Below are positions 37,428-46,514 of a DNA stretch of 64,000 nucleotides, piece after piece (the first letter of the stretch is position 1; every line of letters begins with the position of its first letter). The notes under the pieces are model-generated. The model made no database searches and had not been told where the DNA came from. It was given only the letters and a program-made list of their open reading frames with translations. Both the position numbers and the translations under genes were made by a program. Location: NCBI GenBank assembly GCA_038213375.1, contig JBBQTB010000028.1:1-64000 (forward strand), written 5' to 3'. This stretch comes from JAAUTT01 sp038213375 (GTDB taxonomy: Bacteria; Bacteroidota; Bacteroidia; Bacteroidales; JAAUTT01).

Positions 37428-37435
37428 TATTTTTG
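37428..37435 (+). promoter_or_regulatory. Candidate -7 promoter box before the ferredoxin gene
   Basis: TATTTTTG fits TAnnTTTG and lies about 30 bases before the ferredoxin ATG. A TTG at 37409-37411 is nearer than the usual -33 distance, so the promoter call is tentative. Confidence 0.4.
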
Positions 37436-37464
37436 CATTCTATTAACTTAAAAAATTATTCGAA

Positions 37465-37632
37465 ATGGCACACAAAATTAGCAACGACTGCACAGCATGC
37501 GGTACTTGCATTAACGAATGTCCTGTTGAAGCAATCTCTGAAGGAGATATTTATAAGATAGATCCGGAATTGTGCACCGATTGTGGTGCATGTGCTGATG
37601 TTTGTCCTGTAGAAGCTATTCATCCGGCTTAA
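37465..37632 (+). CDS. 2[4Fe-4S] ferredoxin
   Basis: This complete 55-residue protein has two classical cluster motifs, CTACGTCINECP and CTDCGACADVCP, in the clostridial-type arrangement, with an acidic composition. It is a small cytoplasmic electron carrier for low-potential reactions such as 2-oxoacid oxidoreductases. It stands alone, with a candidate promoter upstream and a hairpin terminator directly downstream. Confidence 0.95.
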   Translation: MAHKISNDCTACGTCINECPVEAISEGDIYKIDPELCTDCGACADVCPVEAIHPA

Positions 37633-37658
37633 TCAATTCATCTGTCTGAAAATAGTAT

Positions 37659-37687
37659 AAAGTCCGCCTTGATGGAGGACTTTTTTT
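37659..37687 (+). terminator. Rho-independent terminator of the ferredoxin gene
   Basis: AAAGTCCGCC and GGAGGACTTT pair around a TTGAT loop with one mismatch and run into seven T. The T run overlaps the last codon of the convergent gldB. Confidence 0.75.
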
Positions 37688-38720
37688 ATGGCTTAAAGTT
37701 AGATCTCTGAAGTATCTTTTGGAAGTCCGAATCTTTCATTAGTTGTGGCAAAGTGACCTCTTTGTTGGATTGCATGTATGCTTCAATTATCTGGTATCCA
37801 AGCCAAACAGCAGCCCGACCCGGCGACTCCTTTGAAAATATTGTTGTAAATGGAGCAGGATAAACCAATTTTCTGATTAACAAATATTGGGTAGAAAATA
37901 GTAATTTATGTTCTATCAGAAAGGTCCACATCTCCTTCGTATTGTTTTTACACCATTTTAGTTGGTTGGGAGAGTATTCGAATATTAAGGTATCATTGAC
38001 CTGAGGAAGCATTTTTTTTGTAAAATAGATAATTTTTGCTTCGTACAGCATGTTATTCAATATACTGTTTGCAGAGTCCTTAAATTCAAATTCGGTATAC
38101 CCCCAGTCTCGCATGCAGTCAGGCAATATGTACTCCCGTTGCATGCTATAACACAGGTATTTATCAAGCTGAAGTTTTTGATAATATTCACTTTTCCGCC
38201 CGAGGTATTTATCAAGGGCGATACCGATAACGTTACCGGTACTTACTATGGACTGGTTCCATCCTGAAATACATGTAATTATTCGAGGTATCTTCCGATC
38301 AGGAAATTTTTCGTGGAATAATGTAAATGCTTTTGAAAGATCATTGTTTAAGCCATTCAAGTCAGGGTATACTTCCATCACCTTGTGGTAATTGAGGTTC
38401 ATATAATAATCGGTGATGAAGCGCTTTAAAGCTTCAGGATAACGTTTATCGTCGCTTGATCCAAGGTTTACTATCTTATAATTGAATAAATCAAAGAACT
38501 CACCATACTTGTTTTTTAATTGTGGTATACAATTTGGAATTGAATCAACGTTTATGCTAAAAAGATCCTGTTCAAACCTATCAACATTTATGGTGATTGG
38601 CTTTTTTGTTTCAGTTTTAACGTCGGTAATAATCGATTTATCTTTGCGGTTGCAGGTGCATCCTTGTAAAATGATAATGAATAAAACGATTGACAGAAGA
38701 GAAATATTAATTCGGAACAT
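37686..38720 (-). CDS. gldB: Gliding motility lipoprotein GldB
   Basis: The 344-residue protein has a lipoprotein signal (IILQGCTC). It continues with the GldB pattern: ITINVDRFEQDLFSI near residue 45, a DYYMNLNYHKVMEVYPDL segment, GWNQSIVSTGNVIGIALDKYLG, and the C-terminal GRAAVWLGYQIIEAYMQSN. GldB is an envelope lipoprotein required for gliding and T9SS function in flavobacteria and is found widely in the phylum. It is transcribed toward the ferredoxin gene and diverges from the barrel protein gene at 38819. Confidence 0.92.
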   Translation of the reverse strand: MFRINISLLSIVLFIIILQGCTCNRKDKSIITDVKTETKKPITINVDRFEQDLFSINVDSIPNCIPQLKNKYGEFFDLFNYKIVNLGSSDDKRYPEALKRFITDYYMNLNYHKVMEVYPDLNGLNNDLSKAFTLFHEKFPDRKIPRIITCISGWNQSIVSTGNVIGIALDKYLGRKSEYYQKLQLDKYLCYSMQREYILPDCMRDWGYTEFEFKDSANSILNNMLYEAKIIYFTKKMLPQVNDTLIFEYSPNQLKWCKNNTKEMWTFLIEHKLLFSTQYLLIRKLVYPAPFTTIFSKESPGRAAVWLGYQIIEAYMQSNKEVTLPQLMKDSDFQKILQRSNFKP

Positions 38721-38756
38721 CCTAAAATTTTGTATAAATTAAATCAGAGAAATCAA

Positions 38757-38764
38757 TAAATTTG
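38757..38764 (+). promoter_or_regulatory. Candidate -7 promoter box before the 38819 gene
   Basis: TAAATTTG fits TAnnTTTG about 55 bases upstream of the ATG. A TTTG at 38729-38732 is somewhat further than the usual -33 spacing, so support is modest. Confidence 0.35.
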
Positions 38765-38818
38765 TATGGTAAAACTAAGAATTAGTAATAAATTTCAATC
38801 AAAAAATAAAATTAAGAT

Positions 38819-39481
38819 ATGAATAAAAAACTGCTTTCTATTGTTTTTATTGTTGTACTGGTGCAATGTGCTAGCGCTCAACAAATTCGATTTGGTGTAT
38901 TCGCAAATCCGGGTGTGTCATGGATGAAAAGTGATGTGTCACGGATTTCCGGCAACGGAACCCATTATGGAATAAATGCCGGACTAACGATTGATAATTT
39001 TTTTGCCCCTCATTATGCCTTTTCTACTGGGATTTCAATTCATACCATCGGAGGCGTGCTGAATTATAAAGAAGGCAAAATTCTTCGCACAAGCGATGGA
39101 GATAAAACGCTTACTCCCGGGGATGTCACTTATAATTTGCAGTATATACATGTACCTTTGGGGCTGAAGCTTCGATCCACTGAAATAGGATATAGTACTT
39201 ATTTTGTGGATCTTGGTGTCGATCCGATGTTAAATGTAAAATCGACTGCCAACGTAAAAGCAATTTCTCTTTCCAAAGCAGGAGTGGGGAAGGAGATTAA
39301 TTTGTTTTATATGGCCTATCATGTTTCGGCGGGACTGGAATATAAAATTGTTGGAAATACAGCTGCCATAGTTGGTATAACTTATATGAATGGCTTTACT
39401 GATGTCACTGATAATTACGACACAGCAACAGAAAAAACTGTGATGCATTGTTTTGAAATCCATTTAGGATTAATGTTCTAA
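38819..39481 (+). CDS. PorT-like outer-membrane beta-barrel protein
   Basis: The 220-residue protein has a signal peptide (CASAQQ) and an eight-strand barrel pattern of the OMP_b-brl_2/PorT type. It begins FGVFANPGVSWMKSD, contains repeated alternating aromatic strands and ends in phenylalanine (HLGLMF), as needed for barrel assembly. PorT/SprT itself is a T9SS component of similar size and gldB is the divergent neighbour, but I cannot distinguish PorT from the many related small barrels. Confidence 0.7.
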   Translation: MNKKLLSIVFIVVLVQCASAQQIRFGVFANPGVSWMKSDVSRISGNGTHYGINAGLTIDNFFAPHYAFSTGISIHTIGGVLNYKEGKILRTSDGDKTLTPGDVTYNLQYIHVPLGLKLRSTEIGYSTYFVDLGVDPMLNVKSTANVKAISLSKAGVGKEINLFYMAYHVSAGLEYKIVGNTAAIVGITYMNGFTDVTDNYDTATEKTVMHCFEIHLGLMF

Positions 39482-39663
39482 CGCTTTCAAACATCTTCAA
39501 TTTTACGAATTACCTCATAAGCCTTCAGAATTGGACGAAGTTTTCCCATTGTTGCTAAATACTGATTTTAATCAGTACGCCATCTTATATTTAATGGTTA
39601 CTTTCGCTTTGAATGTTGGAATTTTTACTAAATTTGAATGTTCTTCAACATAAAAATTCGAAA

Positions 39664-40365
39664 ATGTTTAATTCAACTGAAGTTTGTCGCGACTTTTTGG
39701 AAGATAAAAAATCAATTTTTAGTGTGCTTACTACTGAACAAAAAGATATTTTAAATGCCGGGTTATCTGCAGCTTTTTATAAGAGGGGTGATTATATTTT
39801 CAAGGAAGGAGATAAACCAATTAGTTTGATTTGCCTCTCGGAAGGAAAAGTTAAAGTATTTAAGGAAGGTGTTGGTGGCAGAGAACAAATTGTTCGATTA
39901 GCAAAGCCAATTGGTTTTATAGGGTATCGTGCTCTTTTTGCCGAAGAGAATCATCATGCCTCGGCTGTTGCAATTGAAGATTCCACGGTTTGTAGTGTAG
40001 ATCGTGAGACATTGTACAAACTACTGAGTATGAATAGTGATCTAAGCTTGGTTATTATCAAATCGTTCGCTACCGAACTTGGGTTTTCCTATTTTCGAAC
40101 GGTTACACTCACTCAAAAACATATTCGTGGACGGTTAGCAGAATCATTGTTATTTTTGAGGGATACGTATGATTTTGAAAAAGACGATAAAACATTGAAA
40201 GTTTATTTATCACGCGAGGATATTGCCAATCTCTCAAATATGACAACCTCAAATGCAATTCGTACTCTATCAGCATTTGCCAGCGAAAGTGTTATAGCTA
40301 TTGACGGGAGAAAAATTAAGATTTTAGATATTGTCAAGCTTGAACGAATAAGTGAATTAGGATAG
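39664..40365 (+). CDS. Crp/Fnr family transcriptional regulator
   Basis: The 233-residue protein has a cyclic-nucleotide-binding fold (about 25-140, with YIFKEGDKPISLICLSEGKVKV and a truncated phosphate cassette) and a C-terminal Crp-type helix-turn-helix (LSREDIANLSNMTTSNAIRTL). I see no cysteine pattern for an Fe-S cluster as in FNR. The start is the ATG at 39664; the open frame extends 17 residues further upstream without a plausible start context. Targets and effector are unknown. The next gene is a glycosyltransferase on the same strand. Confidence 0.88.
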   Translation: MFNSTEVCRDFLEDKKSIFSVLTTEQKDILNAGLSAAFYKRGDYIFKEGDKPISLICLSEGKVKVFKEGVGGREQIVRLAKPIGFIGYRALFAEENHHASAVAIEDSTVCSVDRETLYKLLSMNSDLSLVIIKSFATELGFSYFRTVTLTQKHIRGRLAESLLFLRDTYDFEKDDKTLKVYLSREDIANLSNMTTSNAIRTLSAFASESVIAIDGRKIKILDIVKLERISELG

Positions 40366-40450
40366 TTAACTTTTTTTATTTATATCTATAAATGCCTGAT
40401 TACATGCGTGTATTTTTACGATTCATGCATTGACAATTGTTTGATTGAGT

Positions 40451-41509
40451 ATGATTGGAAACAAATTCAAAATATTAATAAGTTCTGATAAAATTAAAAC
40501 CCCAAACAGCGGTTTGGGGCGTGTGGCTTTTGATTTTGATGCCGCTATGATTAATGCATCTCAATTTGATTTTGAACTTTCATTCCTGTTAGCTAGCAAA
40601 CCCATTCATGGCTTCCTTGCCAATCAGCGTGCAGAAATTCTAACTATTTGGAAACGGTATTTTTCCTTCTACCTTAAGAAATATGATTTGTTTCATGCCA
40701 CATATCAGGGATCATCATACAAGATTAAAGGAGCTAAAAAGACTATTCTTACCATTCACGATCTCAATTTTCTATTCACTAAAAATGAAAATAAGCAAAA
40801 AAAATATCTGAAACGGATACAGTCGAATGTAAATGATGCTGATGCACTTGTTTTTATTTCGAACTTCACCTACCAAACCTGTTTAAAACATTTGCAACTT
40901 CCCTCGAATAAAATCATCAAAATTATTTACAATGGCGTTCAAATGCCAAAATGTGAACCGGTTAAGCCATATTGGATTCCTCAAGAACCTTATTTCTTTG
41001 CTATTGGACAATTTTTGGAAAAAAAGAATTTTCATGTTCTAGTGCCATTTATGACAAAAATGAAAGGGCATTCTATAATAATTGCTGGGGATAACAATAC
41101 CGGTTATGGGAAAAAAGTAAAGGATAGTGCGGTATCGTTAGGCTTAGCAGATAAAGTCTTTTTACCGGGTACTATTTCAGAAGCCGAAAAACTCTATTTG
41201 TATCAACATTGCAAAGCTTTTTTTGTCCCTTCTATTGCCGAAGGTTTTGGATTACCTGTAATTGAAGCTATGAGTGTCGGCAAACCGGTTTTTTGCTCAG
41301 ATCAAACCAGTTTAACAGAAATTGGCAATAAACATGCTTTTTACTGGAAAACATTCGAACCGGAGGCTATGCTTGAAGTATACAACCAGGGAATGAATAC
41401 TTTCACCGACAAGGCCCAGGCTGAAGCCATCGCCTATAGCCAACAATTTACATGGCAGCAAAATGTAAAAGAATACCTCGAATTATACAGGATTTTACTG
41501 GAACAATAG
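40451..41509 (+). CDS. Glycosyltransferase family 4 (GT-B fold)
   Basis: The 352-residue protein has the GT4 C-terminal signature FFVPSIAEGFGLPVIEAMSVG, with the E-x7-E motif that holds the donor phosphate. Upstream sections include TIHDLNFLF and FISNFTYQTCLKHL. The N-terminal glycine-rich loop SGLGRVAFDF sits at about residue 20. It would transfer a sugar from a nucleotide donor, probably to a glycan or lipid; the acceptor is unknown. The ATG at 40451 is preferred over a TTG two codons upstream. There is no other glycan gene nearby. Confidence 0.87.
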   Translation: MIGNKFKILISSDKIKTPNSGLGRVAFDFDAAMINASQFDFELSFLLASKPIHGFLANQRAEILTIWKRYFSFYLKKYDLFHATYQGSSYKIKGAKKTILTIHDLNFLFTKNENKQKKYLKRIQSNVNDADALVFISNFTYQTCLKHLQLPSNKIIKIIYNGVQMPKCEPVKPYWIPQEPYFFAIGQFLEKKNFHVLVPFMTKMKGHSIIIAGDNNTGYGKKVKDSAVSLGLADKVFLPGTISEAEKLYLYQHCKAFFVPSIAEGFGLPVIEAMSVGKPVFCSDQTSLTEIGNKHAFYWKTFEPEAMLEVYNQGMNTFTDKAQAEAIAYSQQFTWQQNVKEYLELYRILLEQ

Positions 41510-42446
41510 ATTTTCCGGCGTATATGGTTGCTAATAGTTCAATTACCTTGGCTTAACCCTTTAGGTCGTATCTTCTCAACTGCTTTGCCAAACCGTTTCG
41601 TATTTCAGATATTATCAAACTTCGGAAAACTAGGGGATTTAATTCAACACGGCATACTTAAAAATGCACTTATGAAAAGGTTAATTTGTATTTTGACAAT
41701 TGTTTTATAAATAATGGATGAAAAATGCAGATGACAGAATCTGATTTTAATTCAATTCCAATTTAAGAAGATGCCGTAGATCTAACATTTAATTTTGAGG
41801 AAAGATTAATCTAGCCATTGACTATAAATGTTAGGGCGAAGATTGATTTTTTTGATTAACTTCACTCTATGACAGATATACAAAAAACTTTTTTACTTTT
41901 AGTGCAATACATAAGGAGATATATAATGGCTGATTTGCTCAATTCTTTTGGAATCAAATAGAATTTAAAAATTATGAGAGTAAAACATTAGAAATACTAG
42001 GAGATAAAATAATAACAAATAAATATAATGATTTACTAGTTGATTCAGAAAAGAAAGGGGATGGAATATTTTTTTCCGGAAAAACTGGCTATGGGATTTT
42101 AATGAAATGATAAAAGCCAAAATTTAGAAGTAATACTTTTTTGATATTATGATATTGTTTGAAATTTTAATAGGTAAACAAAACAAATTTATCTTATTGT
42201 ACTTTTGCAATACCTTTGGTAAGCGGCACTTGTAATGCCGCCAGAAACAAAACCGAATTTGTACTCCGGCATTTAAAGCAAAAGAACATCCGTATGTGTT
42301 TTGCATGGATGCAAAGTACTAAAAAATACAAATTTTAAGGCGTTGCAAACGGAATTGCAAATACCGCTTGTCGCTTTGGGTCGTGAACTGAGCTAAGAGG
42401 TTATCAACCAATTAATACTATTCATCAACCAAATAAAACCTAAATT
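41510..42446. other. Long non-coding, decayed stretch
   Basis: These 937 bases contain no intact gene that I can support. Visible pieces are a frameshifted small coding remnant (41869-42110), a short inverted repeat GCGGCA/TGCCGC (42223-42241) and a TACTTTTG box (42200-42207) that could serve the downstream lipoprotein operon with an unusually long leader. Composition changes from very AT-rich to the less AT-rich sequence of that operon near 42200. Confidence 0.5.
41869..42110 (+). pseudogene. Frameshifted small coding remnant
   Basis: A frame from the ATG at 41869 encodes MTDIQKTFLLLVQYIRRYI and stops at 41961. A second frame, open from 41934 to a stop at 42108, continues with plausible protein (NQIEFKNYESKTLEILGDK). 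Joining the two across a single frameshift would give a protein of about 75 residues. I do not recognise it. The evidence is only the continuity of protein-like sequence, so confidence is low. Confidence 0.3.
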
Positions 42447-43247
42447 ATGAAAAACTTATTTTTGTTGTTCCTAAGCATTTTAACCCTTGTTTCGTGCAAG
42501 AAAAAAGGGAACGGCCCTGAAAGCTCCATGATTGATTTTTACCCGCGCGAATGCAATTATATGTGGGCAAGTTGGTCCAAAATAAAGGATGCAAGTTACA
42601 ATGGTGTATACCTCTACGACATACTAAATGTAAATGAAAATGAACTGCGGGCAAAGGATGCATTGATTACCATATCAACCAGCAATTTAGATACATTATT
42701 ATTAAAAATTGAAAAAGCCGCTTCAATAAGTTGTCCGTATTGTCAACAAGAACAAATTGCGAACCTGGATCCAAAATTTGACCAAAAATTAGCGCCACAT
42801 AACGTTGCATTGGAAGCCCAGTTGCAAAACGATTACAACAACCCTGTTAGTAAATTAAAATCGGCAAAAGCAGAAGAAACCAACCTTATTCGTTTGGAAT
42901 ATCGTGTAACAGGGGTTAAAAACTTAACCATTACAAGTACCCATACTTTGTTTGGAAAAACCCCGGGCACAGTGATCACCGAATATTTTACCATTAAACA
43001 GCTAGAGCCTAAACAGGTTATTTCGTCCAAAACCAGCCAACTATTAATTGGGTATAGCGATAAAGACACCCTTGCAACCATTGCCGAATGGCTGTATATG
43101 GAGCCAATGGCCCAACCAACTATTTTCTTAGCCTTTAAAACAGTTCCTGCCGAATTGCCTGCTGCCATCAATTTTATAGTTACACTCGAAACCAACAATG
43201 GTAAAATAATACGCGATACCACAAGTACCCTTGCCATTTTACCATAA
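42447..43247 (+). CDS. Lipoprotein of unknown function beside DUF4249
   Basis: The 266-residue protein has a lipoprotein signal with lipobox LVSCKKK. It is probably beta-rich, with a CPYCQQE cysteine pair near residue 95 and a second half with VIFxx-type strands (TVITEYFTIKQLEP). I cannot assign a family. It is the first gene of a run with DUF4249 and a TonB-dependent receptor; the next start lies just after its stop. It is therefore probably an accessory surface lipoprotein of the same uptake system. Composition is less AT-rich than the sequence just upstream. Confidence 0.75.
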   Translation: MKNLFLLFLSILTLVSCKKKGNGPESSMIDFYPRECNYMWASWSKIKDASYNGVYLYDILNVNENELRAKDALITISTSNLDTLLLKIEKAASISCPYCQQEQIANLDPKFDQKLAPHNVALEAQLQNDYNNPVSKLKSAKAEETNLIRLEYRVTGVKNLTITSTHTLFGKTPGTVITEYFTIKQLEPKQVISSKTSQLLIGYSDKDTLATIAEWLYMEPMAQPTIFLAFKTVPAELPAAINFIVTLETNNGKIIRDTTSTLAILP

Positions 43248-43251
43248 AGCC

Positions 43252-44166
43252 ATGTATATCCCTCCTATGTTTAGGTACTTTTTGGCTATATTGGTGCTCT
43301 CCTCGTGTGTTAAAGATACGCCTGTGGTTATTAACCTTCCTCAAACCATTGTGGTAAATTGCATATTAACAAAAAGCAGCGTGCAAACACTCAAATTGAA
43401 CTATTGTAGTAACCTGGGCAATGGCAATTTTTATAAAGAAGTGGTTGAGGCCACTGTTAAACTCTACAACGATAGTATTGAGGTTGGCACTTTTACAAAA
43501 AACGGTTATGCTAATTGGGAGTTGCCCTATACCCCATTGGAAGGAAAAACATGCCGTGTAGAAGTAACCGTGCCGGGATTTGCGAAAATATCGGCCACCA
43601 CTACCATGCCTTTTGTTTCAAATGTAACAAAACTGGTTGCCAACGATAATGGGACAAACAAGAACATTCGGCAATATAAAGGATCAACCACATGTTGGAT
43701 ATTCGCTATAATATCGGCATCACAATTTCCCGATTCAATTATTTTGGAGCCTTCGGCCCCATCGGAAAAAGATAAGCTAATTGACCAGATAGCCACAAAT
43801 AACCCTTATGCCGATAAATTTAACCAGCAAGGCAATTTACTCGATGTGGTCCGGGATGCCGATTTGCCAGCTTACAATTACTATATCCGAACAACGGTTA
43901 ATGTTGTTGCCCCAGATTCCATCGACTTTCGTTTGCAAGGATGTTTTTTGCCGGTAGCGTTTATTATATTTCGTAACGCTTCTTCTGAGTATGATGCTTA
44001 CTTAAAGAGCAGCCTTCAAAAGATGGAGATATATACCGACAAAGATGATCCCGGGAAGTGGTTCGACGAAAACAAGATTTATTCGAACATTATAAATGGC
44101 ACTGGAATTTTTGCCGCATATTCCGACCGGGTTTTGTTGTACAACTCTTTTCTTCCGTTCTTATGA
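43252..44166 (+). CDS. DUF4249 family lipoprotein
   Basis: The 304-residue protein has a short signal with lipobox VLSSCVKD. The opening VVNCILTKSSVQTLKLNYC and an immunoglobulin-like first domain ending GKTCRVEVTVPGFAKISATT are the usual DUF4249 layout. Such lipoproteins commonly sit beside a TonB-dependent receptor and are thought to act with it at the outer membrane. The receptor start overlaps its stop as ATGA. I use the ATG at 43252; the frame is open further upstream into the preceding gene, and MFRYF at 43267 is also possible. Confidence 0.82.
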   Translation: MYIPPMFRYFLAILVLSSCVKDTPVVINLPQTIVVNCILTKSSVQTLKLNYCSNLGNGNFYKEVVEATVKLYNDSIEVGTFTKNGYANWELPYTPLEGKTCRVEVTVPGFAKISATTTMPFVSNVTKLVANDNGTNKNIRQYKGSTTCWIFAIISASQFPDSIILEPSAPSEKDKLIDQIATNNPYADKFNQQGNLLDVVRDADLPAYNYYIRTTVNVVAPDSIDFRLQGCFLPVAFIIFRNASSEYDAYLKSSLQKMEIYTDKDDPGKWFDENKIYSNIINGTGIFAAYSDRVLLYNSFLPFL

Positions 44167-46475
44167 AAGTTAACATCCTGTTTTTTCTGTTTTTAATTTG
44201 TATTGCCCCACAGCTTAGTTCGCAACAAACCATCGAAGTTAAAGGGATTATCTCAGAGTTAGGTTCGTCCAAACCACTACAAGGTTGCCAGGTAATTTCA
44301 TCAAAGGGTATGTTGCTTGGCGAAAGCCATAGCACAGGGCAATATTCGGTGCATCTGCCACAAGGTAAGAAACAACCCGTCTATTTTAGTTTTCCGGGCT
44401 ATACTATTCATAAAATCACACTAAATGCGGCATCGGATACCATCGTTAATGTATTCCTTTGCGAAAAAATACAACAAATCGATAGTGTTACCATATTCGC
44501 TAAATCGGTTGGTGTTTTGAGCCAATACAAGTTTACCTCCATGGAAGCCCGAAAAATGGTATCGTTAGTGGGGGAAACCGATGTAGTGCGTTACCTTCAG
44601 GTATTACCTGGCGTTTCTCCAGGTATGGAAGGTACGCTGGGGCTTTTTGTAAGGGGAGGGAATAGTGGCAATAACAGGATTGAACTGGATGAGATCCCGG
44701 TTTATGCAACCACACATTTATTTGGGTTATTTTCGGTATTCCACCCCGACATCATCCGCGATATTTCATTTCAAACGGGGGGTATTTCTGCTTCGTCGGG
44801 CAATTTTCTTTCATCGTTACTGGAAATAAACACGAAGGACAATACCTTCGATAGTTACCATGGTAAATTTTCGGTTAGCCCGTTTATGGCAGATGCAGCT
44901 TTTAGCGGCCCCATTGTAAAAAACAAACTGGTTGCCCAGGTTGCAGGCAGGGTTTCACTCCTTCAGCCCGAATTCAAACTCTTTAAAACATTAACAAAAG
45001 CCGAGGGGAATATCAAACCAACCATGGCCGATTGGTATTCGAACATAAAATGGAACATCCATCCAAACCATACTATCAAATTGCTGTATTATGGCAGTAA
45101 CGATTATTTTCAGTACAAGAATGAAAGTGATATTTCTTTAAACTGGGGCAATTCAATTGCCAAACTTGCCTGGAATTGGAAAATAAATCAAAGGTTTTAC
45201 CTTGAAACCTATGCTTACCAAAGTAATTACTATTCAAATCAGCGACAACTGGAATATCAAGGCAATAATTTAATCAATGGGCTTATGCTGGGTTCCAGTT
45301 TAAGCGAATATGCCATAAATTCGTGCATACACTTTAAGCCCAATAGTAAAAATTGGACAGCAAAGGCGGGTGCAAATTATCAGCAGCAATATTTTAAACC
45401 AGCTTCTGAAAAGATAGTGGTCAGTAAAAATGAAAACTCATATTTCGAAGAAAAAAACTGTACCCGTTTGTTATCGTTATTTGGTGAAATAGGATATGCA
45501 CAAATACGGGGTATATCGTTAAACCTGGGCGGTCGTGGTTATTTATATCAAAATGGCAACTTCCGCACCTTTGACGCCGATGTTAGGTTGCTTTCCGATT
45601 TCTATTTTAACAAGTCGCTGGGAATTGAAGTTACCGTTGATAAATTGTCTCAGTTTTACCATGTCCTCGAGGGTTTGCCAACAGGGTGGTCGCTTGATAT
45701 GATGATCCCATCAGATAAACGTTTCCTGCACGAAACTGCCTGGCAGGAATATTCAGGGATATTTTGGAAGAATAACACCTATCATTTTTCAATTGGTGGT
45801 TATTATAAACAAATGAATAACCTTACGTACTACAAAAATTCAATTAACCTGTTCGGTATTAAGGATGTTACATGGCAGGAGGAGATAGTTTCGGGTGAAG
45901 GCGTATCATATGGCACTGAAGTAAGGGTCGAAAAAAAAGCATCCACCTGGACTTGGTCTATAGCTTACACATTATCAAAAACCAACAGGCATTTCCAGGA
46001 AATAAACAACAATGCCAGCTTTCCGTTTAAATTTGACCGCAGGCATATCTTAAATATTCAATCGCAACTGATAACAAAGAAAAAGGGACAAAGAGAGCAA
46101 AGTATATATCTCCTTACGGTAATTTCGAGCGGACACCACGAAACAATTCAATTGGGTAAGTACGAGGGGGTAATGCCTCCTTATTGGAACCAGCGTAGCG
46201 AAGGAACCAGTATTAGTGCGGAAAAAAACGAAAATGCCTATTCCAGGCAATTATTATCTACCATAAACGGGTATGATTTACCAACATATATAAGAGTTGA
46301 TATGGGGTATAATTTTAAAAAGATAGGAATCCGGTATACCCGCGAATTTGGTATATCTATATTCAATGTACTGAATAACAAAAATCCATACCTAATTTTC
46401 TATTCAGACCATCAGTGGAAACAACTTAGTATTTTTCCTATATTACCATCCGTTAAGTGGTCGATTGAATTCTGA
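44163..46475 (+). CDS. TonB-dependent receptor with carboxypeptidase-regulatory-like domain
   Basis: The 770-residue protein has a signal peptide (QLSSQQ) and a carboxypeptidase-D regulatory-like N-terminal domain (VKGIISELGSSKPLQGCQV). The plug domain shows GETDVVRYLQVLPGVSPG and VRGGNSGNNRIELDEIPVY, and a 22-strand barrel pattern runs to the end. It belongs to the SusC-like/DUF4249-associated receptors of Bacteroidota, which import a ligand across the outer membrane. The start is the ATG at 44163, overlapping the DUF4249 stop. The ligand is unknown; no enzyme or SusD gene is nearby. Confidence 0.88.
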   Translation: MKVNILFFLFLICIAPQLSSQQTIEVKGIISELGSSKPLQGCQVISSKGMLLGESHSTGQYSVHLPQGKKQPVYFSFPGYTIHKITLNAASDTIVNVFLCEKIQQIDSVTIFAKSVGVLSQYKFTSMEARKMVSLVGETDVVRYLQVLPGVSPGMEGTLGLFVRGGNSGNNRIELDEIPVYATTHLFGLFSVFHPDIIRDISFQTGGISASSGNFLSSLLEINTKDNTFDSYHGKFSVSPFMADAAFSGPIVKNKLVAQVAGRVSLLQPEFKLFKTLTKAEGNIKPTMADWYSNIKWNIHPNHTIKLLYYGSNDYFQYKNESDISLNWGNSIAKLAWNWKINQRFYLETYAYQSNYYSNQRQLEYQGNNLINGLMLGSSLSEYAINSCIHFKPNSKNWTAKAGANYQQQYFKPASEKIVVSKNENSYFEEKNCTRLLSLFGEIGYAQIRGISLNLGGRGYLYQNGNFRTFDADVRLLSDFYFNKSLGIEVTVDKLSQFYHVLEGLPTGWSLDMMIPSDKRFLHETAWQEYSGIFWKNNTYHFSIGGYYKQMNNLTYYKNSINLFGIKDVTWQEEIVSGEGVSYGTEVRVEKKASTWTWSIAYTLSKTNRHFQEINNNASFPFKFDRRHILNIQSQLITKKKGQREQSIYLLTVISSGHHETIQLGKYEGVMPPYWNQRSEGTSISAEKNENAYSRQLLSTINGYDLPTYIRVDMGYNFKKIGIRYTREFGISIFNVLNNKNPYLIFYSDHQWKQLSIFPILPSVKWSIEF

Positions 46476-46514
46476 AATATTGAAAAAATGAGAAGCCAGG
46501 TATGAGATGTTCCG

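Noticed and set aside
41528..41710. A 60-codon open frame after the glycosyltransferase gene (LIVQLPWLNPLGRIF...).
   Set aside because: It starts with a non-ATG codon, has no recognisable domain or context, and lies at the beginning of a decayed region; chance is the simplest explanation.
42124..42306. A cysteine-containing 60-codon minus-strand frame.
   Set aside because: It overlaps the likely leader of the plus-strand lipoprotein operon, has no promoter or terminator, and shows no protein-like pattern.
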